Source: Candidatus Hodarchaeota archaeon (GTDB lineage: Archaea > Asgardarchaeota > Heimdallarchaeia > Hodarchaeales > Hodarchaeaceae). Taken from it: DNA of 64,000 nucleotides. Each line of letters opens with the position of its first letter. Within the stretch, counting starts at the first letter, position 1. The position numbers were made by a program, and so were the translations under genes. Under the pieces are notes generated by a model. That model ran no database searches. It saw nothing but the letters and a program-made list of their open reading frames with translations, and was not told where the DNA came from. The DNA lies in contig JAEOTM010000047.1 of NCBI GenBank assembly GCA_016839815.1, positions 47,620 to 111,619 on the forward strand, written 5' to 3'. Shown here piece after piece: positions 37,050 through 46,270 of this stretch.

Positions 37050-38330
37050 ATGACTCACAAAGTTGTAAATGTAGGAAATATTGAAGGACGGGCATATCTC
37101 CATACCCTAGATATAGAAAAACTAGGTATTAATGAATTTGATTATGTTAAGATGGTGACAGAATGGGAGGATTGGGGTGCAGTTCAAATACTTTCATCAG
37201 ATGAAGTGGAACAGGGCACTATCGCTGTAGATGGAAGTGTACTCTCATCAGCAAACATCTCAGATGGTGATGCAGTCGAAGTTGAAGCAGTAAAGGCCAC
37301 AGCAGGTATTAAATCTATCAAACTTGGAATCGAACCTCTCGCAGGACAAGAGGTTGAAGAAGCTATCTTATGGATCGCTACTGAATTCGAACAGCTATCT
37401 ACATTGCTCAAAAATCGTCCTGTCTTTAATAATTTACAGATCTCATGGGAAGATTGCCCTATTGGAAGTTTGACCGTGAGATTCTTAGGTGCAGATCCTC
37501 CAATCCCTGACGAGGATATCGGAATAGTTGATCCTACTGGTAGAGAAGTAGAAATTAACATTATTCCTTTCACTGAAATGAGTTTCAACGCTGTTTTGGT
37601 TCTTGATGTATCGGGTAGTATGTCTAAAAAGGATATGAAAGTTAAAAATATTAGTGGCGCTCTAGAAGGATTGAAGAAAGGCTTAGACGAATCTAATGAA
37701 CTTAATGCGTTTATAGAAAAGTTTCAAGATGGAAAGAAAGTTTCTAGAGTGGATGCGGCTGCAATGGCAATTATGTTGTTCATGTCACTCAAGATTGCAA
37801 AGGGATGGGGAGAACAGATCCAATTATTGACGTTTTCTGGAGAAGTGGAGAAATTTGAACTTGGGGAATCAAATGTTATTTCCTGTGTAGGTGAAACCAA
37901 AAAAGCAGGAATTGAGAGTATTATAGATCACGTTGTGCAAAAAACCGCAGAAAGTACTGGGTTGACCTTTTTGAGTGGGGCAATTGATCAAGCATACAAA
38001 AGTATTGATAGTTTTGACGACAATCCTACAATCCAAAAGAAAAATCCGACCATGATTATTGTTCTGACTGACGGTAATCCAAATAAAGGAAATGGACTTG
38101 GAGTAAATCCTATTCCAATTGTTAAGCAACAGGTTGAGCAATTTCCCGAAGTGGTTCTCTATGCTATCGGTTTAGGCGAAGCAGATCGACTAATGTTACG
38201 TAAGATTGGAGAAATGGGTCGTGGAGGAAGTCTGATGGCCGATGACCTGGAAACGTTAATCGATTTTTACGATTCATTAGCTCAAAATTTCCAGATGGTC
38301 GTTAAAATGAAAAAGGAACCAGAGGAATAA
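37050..38330 (+). CDS. Cdc48-N-like double-psi beta barrel fused to a VWA domain
   Basis: 426 residues from ATG 37050. Residues 1-92 carry the double-psi beta-barrel pattern of the Cdc48/VAT N-domain (ANISDGDAVEVEAVKA, IKLGIEPL). Residues 93-170 resemble its second subdomain (RPVFNNLQISWEDCPIGSLTVRFL, PTGREVEI). A VWA domain follows with the metal-ion site DVSGSMS (D186, S188, S190), a middle threonine, and VLTDGNPNKGNG. No AAA ATPase is present, no signal and no membrane helix, so it is cytosolic. It could bring Cdc48-type substrate or cofactor binding together with a metal-dependent adhesion module. I know no described family with this order. Confidence 0.7.
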   Translation: MTHKVVNVGNIEGRAYLHTLDIEKLGINEFDYVKMVTEWEDWGAVQILSSDEVEQGTIAVDGSVLSSANISDGDAVEVEAVKATAGIKSIKLGIEPLAGQEVEEAILWIATEFEQLSTLLKNRPVFNNLQISWEDCPIGSLTVRFLGADPPIPDEDIGIVDPTGREVEINIIPFTEMSFNAVLVLDVSGSMSKKDMKVKNISGALEGLKKGLDESNELNAFIEKFQDGKKVSRVDAAAMAIMLFMSLKIAKGWGEQIQLLTFSGEVEKFELGESNVISCVGETKKAGIESIIDHVVQKTAESTGLTFLSGAIDQAYKSIDSFDDNPTIQKKNPTMIIVLTDGNPNKGNGLGVNPIPIVKQQVEQFPEVVLYAIGLGEADRLMLRKIGEMGRGGSLMADDLETLIDFYDSLAQNFQMVVKMKKEPEE

Positions 38331-38497
38331 AAGTTAAATTATCCTCCAATATTTTCTTCTTTTCATAACATCTGGTGACACCTAAATTTATAAAACTCTC
38401 TAATCCTTTCCCATAAGAGCTCAAGAAGGAAAATTTTTCACCTAATACATTTCAAATTATTTGTAATCCAAATAAAATCCTTAGGAAGAAGACTAAA

Positions 38498-38509
38498 TTA
38501 TTTATACTT
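38498..38509 (+). promoter_or_regulatory. TATA-like box of AMP phosphorylase
   Basis: attatttatactt lies about 68-79 bases before the ATG at 38577. The gap from 38331 to 38576 (246 bases) is otherwise A/T-rich, with T-runs just after the VWA gene that could end its transcript. Confidence 0.45.
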
Positions 38510-38576
38510 TGATGAAGAGTGCATAGACCCCAACTTGTAAATGAGCTTTTTTGGGAATGAGTGTTTAGGTGAACAT

Positions 38577-40100
38577 ATGCCAGAATACAAAGTTGTAACA
38601 TCCGATATTGATCCAAAAGACGCTGTTCTAGTTTCTCCGGAAAATAATCAACAAATAGTTACTCAAGCAAAATTTACTCTAGCTTTTAAAGGAGCAGAAG
38701 AAAAAGTTGGTCAGGTTTTCAAGTTAAAATGCTTCTTAGAAGAAGATGAAATTGGTTTGTCTCAGGTGATGATGAATAAGCTTGGAATAACAGAAGGAGA
38801 AAAAGTACGTCTGCAATCAATTGGACGGACAATCTCCAGAAGCTTTCCTCTAATTAAACAACGAATAACTCAACCTGGAAGAATGTTCACTAAAAACGAA
38901 ATAGATCAAATAATCAGCGATATTACTCTCGACAACATGACCCCACTTGAAGAATCGGTTTTTCTAACCTCTCAGATGCTTCAAGAATGGAGTATTGGAG
39001 AAATTGAATGTTTAACCAACGCAATAGCTCATTCAGGGCAAATGATCAATTGGGGAGATACAGTTATCTTTGATAAGCACTCTCTTGGTGGGGTTCCAGG
39101 TAACAAGGTAACTCTTTTAGTTGTTCCTATAATTGCTGCAGCTGGATTAACTATTCCTAAAACTTCGTCACGAGCTATTACCAGTCCTTCAGGTACAGCT
39201 GATACCATGGAAGCTCTTGGATGTAAAATTGAATTTACTATTGATGAAATGGTTGACATTGCTCACAATATTGGGGGACTTATTGCTTGGACAGGTGGTT
39301 TAAACATTGTTCCTGCTGATGAGAAAATAATTCGTGATGTTCAATATCCTTTAGGTATTGATCCCGAACCAATGATGATGGCTTCAGTGATCTCCAAGAA
39401 AGTTGCGATGGGAGTTAAGTTCCTTGTTTTAGATATTCCAACGGGATATGGTACTAAGGTTGCTAGTTTAGATGATGGTAAACGGATTGCTCATCGATTT
39501 GCAGAGTTAGGACGGTTACTTGGAATACGAATTGAAAGTGGAATAACTTACGGTAGCTCACCTGTCGGTAATGCCATTGGACCTGGATTAGAGGCTAGAG
39601 AAGCATTGACTAGCTTGATGAATCCCTTAGAAGCTCCACATTCCTTAGTAGGGAAAAGTACCTCACTAGCAGGTATTCTTTTGGAAATGGCTGGTAAAGC
39701 TATTGCTGGTGCAGGTCAAGAAATGGCATATGAGATTTTGAACTCTGGCCAGGCCTATCAGAAATTCCAAGAAATTCTTGAAGCACAGAATGCGGAACCT
39801 GACTTAAAACCAGAAAACATTGAAGTTGGGTCAGCAACATATGACTATCTAGCTCCTCAAAGCGGTTATGTTGTAGAAATCAATAATAAAGTAATCGTTC
39901 GGGCTGCTCGAGCAGCTGGAGCTCCTATGGACAAACGTGCTGGTGTGTACTTCCATAAAAAGAAAGATTCTGTGAAACGTGGAGAACCCTTATTTACTTT
40001 GCACGCTCCTTCAGAAAAAAAGTTATCAGCTGCTCAAGCTGAATTAACTAAAGGAGATTTACCTGTTACTATTGAAGGTATGCTTCTAGCACGTGAATGA
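38577..40100 (+). CDS. deoA: AMP phosphorylase
   Basis: 507 residues from ATG 38577, chosen because GGTGAACAT is a strong ribosome binding site and the length fits the archaeal enzyme (about 503). An N-terminal barrel-like domain (1-85) precedes the thymidine/pyrimidine-phosphorylase fold. KHSLGGVPGNKVTLLVVP is the phosphate-binding loop, and SRAITSPSGTADTMEALG and IPTGYGTKV are typical. It converts AMP and phosphate to adenine and ribose-1,5-bisphosphate, the entry to the type III RuBisCO nucleotide-salvage pathway in archaea. No RuBisCO or R15P isomerase is in this window. It overlaps the Toprim gene by four bases. Confidence 0.85.
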   Translation: MPEYKVVTSDIDPKDAVLVSPENNQQIVTQAKFTLAFKGAEEKVGQVFKLKCFLEEDEIGLSQVMMNKLGITEGEKVRLQSIGRTISRSFPLIKQRITQPGRMFTKNEIDQIISDITLDNMTPLEESVFLTSQMLQEWSIGEIECLTNAIAHSGQMINWGDTVIFDKHSLGGVPGNKVTLLVVPIIAAAGLTIPKTSSRAITSPSGTADTMEALGCKIEFTIDEMVDIAHNIGGLIAWTGGLNIVPADEKIIRDVQYPLGIDPEPMMMASVISKKVAMGVKFLVLDIPTGYGTKVASLDDGKRIAHRFAELGRLLGIRIESGITYGSSPVGNAIGPGLEAREALTSLMNPLEAPHSLVGKSTSLAGILLEMAGKAIAGAGQEMAYEILNSGQAYQKFQEILEAQNAEPDLKPENIEVGSATYDYLAPQSGYVVEINNKVIVRAARAAGAPMDKRAGVYFHKKKDSVKRGEPLFTLHAPSEKKLSAAQAELTKGDLPVTIEGMLLARE

Positions 40101-40516
40101 TGATAATTACGAAAATGAAACCATCGGCATCCCTTCCTCTTGATCTTCTATCCACATTCGTAGATTATTGTAACTCGATAACTGATTCCACTGTTATTGT
40201 TGTCGAAGGGAACCGAGATATCGAAGCATTAAGATCAATTGGTTTAAATTTAACAAGTGGAAAAATACTAGCAAAAAAGGGATTATCTCTAGCCCAAACC
40301 GTTGACCAAATCTATAAATTTCCTGTGATAATTTTACTTCTTGATTTTGATAAAGCAGGAGCTCGTATACGGGGAAAATTAAAACAGGAAATTCAAAAAC
40401 GCAAAGGTCATGGACTTATTGATTCTTTCCCAAGGCAATTACTGTATAAATTTTGTCGTGCCGCTCGTATAAACGAAATCGAAGAAATTAAACAATTTTC
40501 AGATTTAATTCTCTAA
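40097..40516 (+). CDS. Small Toprim-domain protein
   Basis: 139 residues. The Toprim signs are VVEGNRDIEAL with the catalytic Glu and, later, LLLDFDKAG with the DxD pair. The fold binds Mg and occurs in primases, topoisomerases and the RNase M5/OLD nucleases; stand-alone archaeal versions are common and poorly known. It starts within the stop of AMP phosphorylase (ATGATGA overlap), so it is translated from the same message. The function with AMP phosphorylase is not clear; translational coupling may be for expression only. Confidence 0.75.
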   Translation: MMIITKMKPSASLPLDLLSTFVDYCNSITDSTVIVVEGNRDIEALRSIGLNLTSGKILAKKGLSLAQTVDQIYKFPVIILLLDFDKAGARIRGKLKQEIQKRKGHGLIDSFPRQLLYKFCRAARINEIEEIKQFSDLIL

Positions 40517-40606
40517 ATTCAGAAATATTGGGACATAAATATATTGAAAAACAACACTGATTAAGAGTAATATCTACAGGTGATCGTGTTATTAGGAGAA
40601 TAACAC

Positions 40607-41455
40607 ATGAAAATCGGGGATTCTTCAGGATTAAAAAATGAAAAACTCTTTTTTCCTAGGCGCACAACCATTGCGAGTTTTCCTGGTGGAAAAAGTGATG
40701 TAAAAAAGCACCTTCCACTTTATTCATCGATCCCCATAAAAGTAGACTATTTAGTTGAACCTTTTGCAGGTTTAGCTAATGTCTTCATTTCAATATCCCC
40801 AAGAGTTTCGCGAGTATGGTTAAATGATAAAGATCCTGAAATTTATTCACTTCTCCATTGCATCAATGATTCTTCATTACTCCCCCAGCTCATAGAATAT
40901 ATTAAATCGTTGGAGCCCATTGATAAAGCTGATTATTATCATTGGAAAGAGTCTAATCCCTCTGAACTGTTAGAACGTGCAGTCAGAAGATTAGTCATAC
41001 TCAATTGTTCTCCCAATGGAGCTGGAGGAGGATATAGTAGGGAAAAAGCTCATCGGAAATGGTACCAAAACAAACCCAAACTTTGGTTTACAATTCAGCA
41101 GATTTTTCATAAAAAATATGTACGGATTACTAATCTTGATTATGAAGAAATTCTAAATTCTTTCTCTCATGTTGAGCATGAGAAGAAATATTTTCTCTAT
41201 TTAGACCCCCCATATTATGATGTGGCACAAAAAGGCTCTTTATATGGCAAAAAATTCAATCTTATTGATTTAAAGGAATTGAAATCGTTGTTAGCTCCTC
41301 TTTCGATTCACTGGTTATTATCAAATCGGGATACTCCTAGGGTCAGAGAGATCTTTAGAGAATTTCACTTATTTGGATATAATACCTATAATGATATGAA
41401 TAATACGAAAAGTAATAATCCTGAACTTCTCATTAGTAATCGTCCTTTTGAATAA
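40607..41455 (+). CDS. DNA adenine methyltransferase (Dam/DpnII family)
   Basis: 282 residues. FPGGKSDVKKHL is the SAM-binding FxGxG/K-type motif of D12-class N6-adenine methyltransferases, VEPFAGLANVF gives motif I, and YLDPPYYDVAQKG contains the DPPY catalytic motif. SNRDTPRVREIF is close to the family's C-terminal box. No restriction enzyme is next to it, so it is an orphan enzyme probably methylating GATC or a similar short site. The start is preceded by TTAGGAGAATAAC. Confidence 0.8.
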   Translation: MKIGDSSGLKNEKLFFPRRTTIASFPGGKSDVKKHLPLYSSIPIKVDYLVEPFAGLANVFISISPRVSRVWLNDKDPEIYSLLHCINDSSLLPQLIEYIKSLEPIDKADYYHWKESNPSELLERAVRRLVILNCSPNGAGGGYSREKAHRKWYQNKPKLWFTIQQIFHKKYVRITNLDYEEILNSFSHVEHEKKYFLYLDPPYYDVAQKGSLYGKKFNLIDLKELKSLLAPLSIHWLLSNRDTPRVREIFREFHLFGYNTYNDMNNTKSNNPELLISNRPFE

Positions 41456-41480
41456 AATATCAAATGTTTATTGCTACGCA

Positions 41481-41879
41481 TTAAGATTCTGATTTTCTAA
41501 AACCACAGGCAGGACATGTATGTGTTCCGTAATCCAACATAAGACTGCAATTTTCACAGGGGGTTGATTCTCCTATTACTTCAAGAGTTCCCACCTCTAA
41601 GAATCCACATTTGGAACATTTTACTGTCCCTTTCTGAAAATTTGCGCCACATTTTGGACAATATTCATCCTCTAAACCTGGTAGTTTATATGGTCTCCCA
41701 TATTTTCTCATGTTTTCCAACCCCTTTTTATCAGCATATTGCTCTGTATATCCACATTCCAGACAAGTTAATGCATTTATTGTAGAAGTCCTCAGATTTA
41801 ATAAATGCACTCTATCAATAATATGGGGACCACTAATTTCAGTATTTCCACAAATCGGACATTTTTGAGTAAATCGCAT
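41481..41879 (-). CDS. Triple zinc-ribbon protein
   Basis: 132 residues with three CxxC...CxxC pairs: CPIC/CLEC (about residues 8-43), CPKC/CSKC (about 73-92) and CENC/CPAC (about 108-124). Such small zinc-ribbon proteins bind nucleic acids or act as partners of larger machines. No enzyme domain is seen. It is convergent with the methyltransferase and divergent from threonine dehydrogenase. Confidence 0.7.
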   Translation of the reverse strand: MRFTQKCPICGNTEISGPHIIDRVHLLNLRTSTINALTCLECGYTEQYADKKGLENMRKYGRPYKLPGLEDEYCPKCGANFQKGTVKCSKCGFLEVGTLEVIGESTPCENCSLMLDYGTHTCPACGFRKSES

Positions 41880-41991
41880 AACCGATCGTGATTCAAAGGT
41901 TTTAATAAGATTATTTATGCAGGAAGAAGTCTTGGATTGTCAGAGAATTACGATTCTAATCCTTTCTACCTCAAATTGGACAATCATTCTT

Positions 41992-42008
41992 AAGCATGCA
42001 GGATGCTT
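41992..42008. repeat. Short inverted repeat upstream of threonine dehydrogenase
   Basis: AAGCAT-gcagg-ATGCTT lies about 100 bases before the start of the operon at 42108. With a small in-frame 29-codon stretch starting inside it (41996-42085), its meaning is uncertain; it could be an operator for the threonine operon. Confidence 0.3.
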
Positions 42009-42107
42009 TAGATGAGCTTTTCGATATACAAGGGACGGAGCAAGAAAGTTCAAAATTACTCTTCCGTTTATCCTTGATAAGTTGAACAAAAGGAGTATGA
42101 CGAGATT

Positions 42108-43181
42108 ATGCAAGCTATAATGAAAACTAGTGAAGCAAAAGGGTTTGAAATTCGTGAGGTCCCTGAACCAGCTATTAAACATAACGAGGTCAAATTAAAA
42201 ATCGATGTTGCTTCAATATGCGGCACAGATCATCACATGTGGGTGTATGACCTATGGGCACAAAATAGATTACCCCCTGCTATTCCTTTTATTGCTGGCC
42301 ATGAGGCCGGTTTAGAGGTCGTGGACATCGGAAAAGACGTTAAAAACCTACAGATCGGGGATAAGGTGTCTATGGAATGTCATGCAGCCTGTGGTACCTG
42401 TTATCAATGCAGAAGTGATCGGATGCATATTTGTGCCAATACCAAAATTTTTGGTGTGGATAAAGATGGTATTTTTGCAGAATATGCAGTTATTCCTGAA
42501 CTAAATGCAATAAAGAACGATGATAACCTTGATCCAGCCATAGCATCTCTTCAAGACCCTTTGGGCAACGCTGTACATACCATTCTTCCTAAAGATAATA
42601 TTGAAGATATTGCAGGAAAAAATGTCCTCATTACAGGGGCTGGCCCAATCGGTTTGATGGCTATTCCTGTTGTAAAAATGCTTGGTGCAGGACAAGTATT
42701 TGTAACGGCTGGCGGGAATAATTTGTTAAGATTGGAAACTGCAAAAAAACTTGGTGCTGATATGGTCCTTAATGCCCGAGAAGAGGGAGATACAATACCT
42801 AAAATCATTAAAGATGCGACTGATGGAATTGGAGTTGATGTTCTCCTCGAGATGGCTGGAAATATTTATGCTCTCAAGCATGGTTTAGAAGCTTTGACCT
42901 ATGGTGGTCGTGTTTCATTATTAGGATTCTTTCCAGGTTCTATTGAATTTGATATTAATTCTTTAATGATTAGTAAAGGGACATCTGTGTTTGGAATTGC
43001 CGGTCGTCGTATGTTTCAGACTTGGCAAGTGATGAAAGGACTGTTGAAGTCAAAAGACTTGCAATCAAAACTTAAGGATAATATTATTACGCACCGAGTA
43101 AATATGAGTGACTGGGAAAAAGGGATGACGGAAATTCATGAGAAACGTGCAATTAAAGTCGTAATGGATCCATTCAATTGA
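42108..43181 (+). CDS. tdh: L-threonine 3-dehydrogenase, zinc (MDR) type
   Basis: 357 residues. Catalytic zinc site is ASICGTDHHMW and AGHEAGLEVVDIG; the structural zinc loop holds C-x2-C-x2-C-x7-C as HAACGTCYQCRSDRMHICANT. The NAD-binding fold is VLITGAGPIGLMAIPVV. ICANTKIFGVDKDGIFAEYAV is typical of TDH and close to the Pyrococcus enzyme. It oxidises L-threonine to 2-amino-3-ketobutyrate with NAD. It is the first gene of an operon with a second, unrelated threonine dehydrogenase. Confidence 0.8.
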   Translation: MQAIMKTSEAKGFEIREVPEPAIKHNEVKLKIDVASICGTDHHMWVYDLWAQNRLPPAIPFIAGHEAGLEVVDIGKDVKNLQIGDKVSMECHAACGTCYQCRSDRMHICANTKIFGVDKDGIFAEYAVIPELNAIKNDDNLDPAIASLQDPLGNAVHTILPKDNIEDIAGKNVLITGAGPIGLMAIPVVKMLGAGQVFVTAGGNNLLRLETAKKLGADMVLNAREEGDTIPKIIKDATDGIGVDVLLEMAGNIYALKHGLEALTYGGRVSLLGFFPGSIEFDINSLMISKGTSVFGIAGRRMFQTWQVMKGLLKSKDLQSKLKDNIITHRVNMSDWEKGMTEIHEKRAIKVVMDPFN

Positions 43182-43183
43182 AC

Positions 43184-44158
43184 ATGGGAATGCTTATGAA
43201 GAATATACTTGTTACAGGGGCTGCAGGACAGATAGGAACTGAATTAGTAACTTCTTTACGTCAACGGTATGGTAAAAATGCCATAGTAATTGCTACAGGC
43301 CGACGTACGCAACTTCCAGCCTATATCAAAAACACTGGTCCCTTTTCTTATCTCAATGTCCTAGATCGAAATCAGTTAGAAGAACTTGCATTTGAGAACA
43401 ATATTGACACAATTTACCATATGGCTTCTATTTTGAGTGCTGTTGGGGAGCAGAAACCCCAATTAGCGTGGGATATCAATATGAATGGACTGTACAATGT
43501 CTTGGAAGTAGCACGCACGTATAACATTAGTGTATTGTGGCCATCATCCATTGCAGTATTTGGTCCTGATACTCCTAAATTAAATACTCCAAATGACACG
43601 ATCTTGAAACCTACAACAATATATGGTATTTCAAAAGTTGCTGGAGAACTTCTTGCTGAATATTACTTTCATAAATTCTCCGTAGATGTCCGATCAGTAC
43701 GCTATCCTGGAATAATTAGCAGTGAAACCCCTCCAGGTGGAGGAACGACTGATTATGCCGTAGCCATTTATTATGACGCGGTTCAAAAAGGATCATACAC
43801 CTGTTTTGTTAGGGAAGACACTACTTTGCCTATGATATATATGCCTGATGCTATTAAAGGCTTGATTGATCTAGCAGAAGCAGATAATGCTCAATTAACA
43901 CACCGAATCTTTAATATAGGTTCGATGAGTTTTAGCGCGGGTAAGCTTGCCGATTCAATAAAAGAACTAATTCCTGACTTTACTATTCAATATAAACCCG
44001 ATTTTCGGCAAGAAATTGCTGATTCATGGCCTCAATCAGTTGATGATTCTTTTGCTCGTAGTGAATGGAAGTGGGATCCTAAATATGATTTACCAAAGAT
44101 GACCCGGGATATGATAGATCGGTTGCAAAAGAAATTCAATAAAGAGGAGAACTTCTAA
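43184..44158 (+). CDS. L-threonine 3-dehydrogenase, short-chain (SDR) type
   Basis: About 324 residues from ATG 43184 (MGMLMKNILV); ATG 43196 is an alternative. The extended SDR fold is shown by ILVTGAAGQIGTELV, then SILSAVGEQKPQLAWDINMNGLYNVLEVA, YGISKVAGE (Tyr-x3-Lys) and YPGIISSETPPGGGTTDYAVAIY. The GGGTTDYA element is typical of SDR-type TDH, which is unrelated in fold to the upstream enzyme. Both catalyse NAD-dependent oxidation of L-threonine. The start is three bases after the stop of tdh. No 2-amino-3-ketobutyrate CoA ligase is next. Confidence 0.8.
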   Translation: MGMLMKNILVTGAAGQIGTELVTSLRQRYGKNAIVIATGRRTQLPAYIKNTGPFSYLNVLDRNQLEELAFENNIDTIYHMASILSAVGEQKPQLAWDINMNGLYNVLEVARTYNISVLWPSSIAVFGPDTPKLNTPNDTILKPTTIYGISKVAGELLAEYYFHKFSVDVRSVRYPGIISSETPPGGGTTDYAVAIYYDAVQKGSYTCFVREDTTLPMIYMPDAIKGLIDLAEADNAQLTHRIFNIGSMSFSAGKLADSIKELIPDFTIQYKPDFRQEIADSWPQSVDDSFARSEWKWDPKYDLPKMTRDMIDRLQKKFNKEENF

Positions 44159-44451
44159 CGTCCGAAAATCCGATCAATCCATCTTTTCTTCTTAAAATGC
44201 TTATGCCATTGCCGTAGTATTTCATCCGCACAATCATACGGTCCTGTAAGAGCATAAAAATCAATACCAACATTGACAGCTACCTTATGTAGGAATTGAC
44301 GATCAATTTGTGCCTCTGTAATATGAATCGTTTTTATTCTTGTTATTGCTTGATAGAAAATGAGTTCGTATCCAGTCTCTATTCTTTTCATTTCACAAAA
44401 ATAATTTTGACTTGATGGTAGCTGAAAGCGAATTTTCTCATCCGAAACCAA
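44155..44451 (-). CDS. Hypothetical protein, 98 residues
   Basis: 98 residues from a TTG start, soluble and basic at the C-terminus (HKHFKKKRWIDRIFGR). Its stop overlaps that of the convergent SDR gene (shared bases 44155-44158). I do not recognise a family. The A/T-rich gap of 144 bases to the transporter may hold its promoter. Confidence 0.45.
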   Translation of the reverse strand: MVSDEKIRFQLPSSQNYFCEMKRIETGYELIFYQAITRIKTIHITEAQIDRQFLHKVAVNVGIDFYALTGPYDCADEILRQWHKHFKKKRWIDRIFGR

Positions 44452-44595
44452 TTGAATCCCATATTAGATTTCTTTTTTCTTCTTATAACATTTTCTTTTT
44501 GATTATGAAAACTAGTTTTACTTACAACTCCTGACAGATATGCTCTTTATTCAGTTAACACTTGATAAAAATTGAAAAAGAAAGGAATGGATTAA

Positions 44596-46053
44596 TTATA
44601 CATCCTTCTGTTCCCTTCCTTCCATTAATGGATACTTCCGAAATACAATAGCTCCAAGGATAAGAATAATGCCTGCCACTGGCCCAACCAATAATAAACC
44701 TACTGGGCCTGTATTTAACAATCCAGATTCGGTTGTAAATGTTGAAGACAAGTATTCTCGTCCAAATAATGTAAGTAGAATTCCTAACATCAAATCTCCA
44801 GCTGCAGCAAAAAACCAGTCTACAACACCCTGTGCAGCAAAATACATAGATTCTCTACGTTGACCTGTTCGTTTTTCATCGAAGTCGATTACATCAGAGA
44901 AAACAGAATATCCCAATACCATAACACCACCAACAGGAATTCCTACTACCAGTATAGTTAGAAAGGCCTGAACAAGCGTAAAATTTTTCCATGCAGTGCT
45001 TGTTACCGCTTGAAGCGTATCATCAGCAGTCATTGTAAACGAAACAGAGTTTTCTGGTGTGATAAAAGGTACCTGACCGATAAAAATCAGAAGCCATGTC
45101 AATATCCCAAATGATAAACAACAGTAGTAATATAGTTTAGCCTTCCCAATCCGTCTTGAAAGCATTGTAATGATTGGAATGGATAGAATAGCGGAAACAA
45201 CAAAGATTCCAGAAATTAAAGATACAAGAAGATCATCTGGAGCTAATCCAATATAATCCTGAGCAATCATCGGTAGAGCAGCAAGAAGCATAGATTCAGC
45301 TAGCATTAGAGTGCTTACTGTAGCTAAGTAGCTGGGAAAAAAACTTTTATTCTTAAATGTCTCCTTGAAAGATTCTATCATGCTTAAATGAGCTGTTGCT
45401 ATATTTGGATTCTCTTGCACTCCGAAAAACACAACTGCCATTCCTATGAACGTTAGGATTGCAATTGGGAGTGTAGCATAAAAAGCGGTTATTTTAGTCT
45501 CCCCATAAGTATCAACAAAAATACCACGTAGTATAGGAAAACTCATTATACCTAGAATTGTTCCTACAAGAACAAAAAATGTTCGATAGGAATTATACAA
45601 CGTTCGTTGGTGATCCTCTGGTGCTATTTCAGGTAGAAGGGCTAGATAAGGATTAACAACCGCTGCATTTGTCCAACGGAATCCTCCATAGGTGATAAGA
45701 AGCCAAACTAAAATCATGAATGTATCTTCAAAAGGACATGCAAATGTTAAAACAAAGAAAAACACCCAGATTGGTGTAAGAAGAAAGAAAGGCCTTCGTC
45801 GACCAAATCTTGTTCGTACATTATCTGAAAATCTAGCAATAGGAACGTTAATTAAACCTTCACTAAGCTTTGCGGTGAAAGTAACTGTAGTAACAAATAA
45901 GGCGTCGAAATCAGAGGGAGTCACCAGCACTTCCCCTAAATAAAAGGCAATAATGAATACATTTAAGACATTCGACATGATAGAACTACCAAAATTACCA
46001 AATGCCCAAAACCCGCCTTGGTATCGTCGAGGTTTATATTCTGTAACAGTCAT
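44596..46053 (-). CDS. GPH-type sugar:cation symporter (MFS)
   Basis: 485 residues with about twelve hydrophobic helices. FSDNVRTRFGRRRPFFLLTP in the loop after helix 2-3 is the signature of the glycoside-pentoside-hexuronide:cation symporter family (MelB-like), and NFGSSIMSNVLNVFIIAF at the N-terminus fits. It should import a sugar or glycoside with sodium or protons. The glucan phosphorylase and methyltransferase neighbours are divergent. Substrate not readable. Confidence 0.8.
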   Translation of the reverse strand: MTVTEYKPRRYQGGFWAFGNFGSSIMSNVLNVFIIAFYLGEVLVTPSDFDALFVTTVTFTAKLSEGLINVPIARFSDNVRTRFGRRRPFFLLTPIWVFFFVLTFACPFEDTFMILVWLLITYGGFRWTNAAVVNPYLALLPEIAPEDHQRTLYNSYRTFFVLVGTILGIMSFPILRGIFVDTYGETKITAFYATLPIAILTFIGMAVVFFGVQENPNIATAHLSMIESFKETFKNKSFFPSYLATVSTLMLAESMLLAALPMIAQDYIGLAPDDLLVSLISGIFVVSAILSIPIITMLSRRIGKAKLYYYCCLSFGILTWLLIFIGQVPFITPENSVSFTMTADDTLQAVTSTAWKNFTLVQAFLTILVVGIPVGGVMVLGYSVFSDVIDFDEKRTGQRRESMYFAAQGVVDWFFAAAGDLMLGILLTLFGREYLSSTFTTESGLLNTGPVGLLLVGPVAGIILILGAIVFRKYPLMEGREQKDV

Positions 46054-46270
46054 TTGTGATTCACCAGAGTTTTATTAGAGTAAATACTTGACTTACTCGA
46101 ACCAGTTATATAAATTTTCATCCTTTCAATGATTTCGATAATTACTATTCATTTGATACCTAAATCATGAAATAGGGAATAAAAAAGCCTTTAACTTCCC
46201 ACTAACTATTCTCATTGTGATATACTCACGATAAGACTAATAATCTTCTTTAAGTTCTAACTTTGTATAA

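Noticed and set aside
37050..38330. VWA gene as a chelatase or integrin-type surface protein
   Set aside because: There is no signal peptide or membrane helix and no AAA chelatase partner next to it, and the N-terminus fits a Cdc48-type domain better.
41996..42085. 29-codon frame (MQDALDELFDIQG...) before the threonine operon
   Set aside because: Plausible as a small peptide but its start lies inside a short hairpin and there is no clear ribosome binding site; not listed as a gene.
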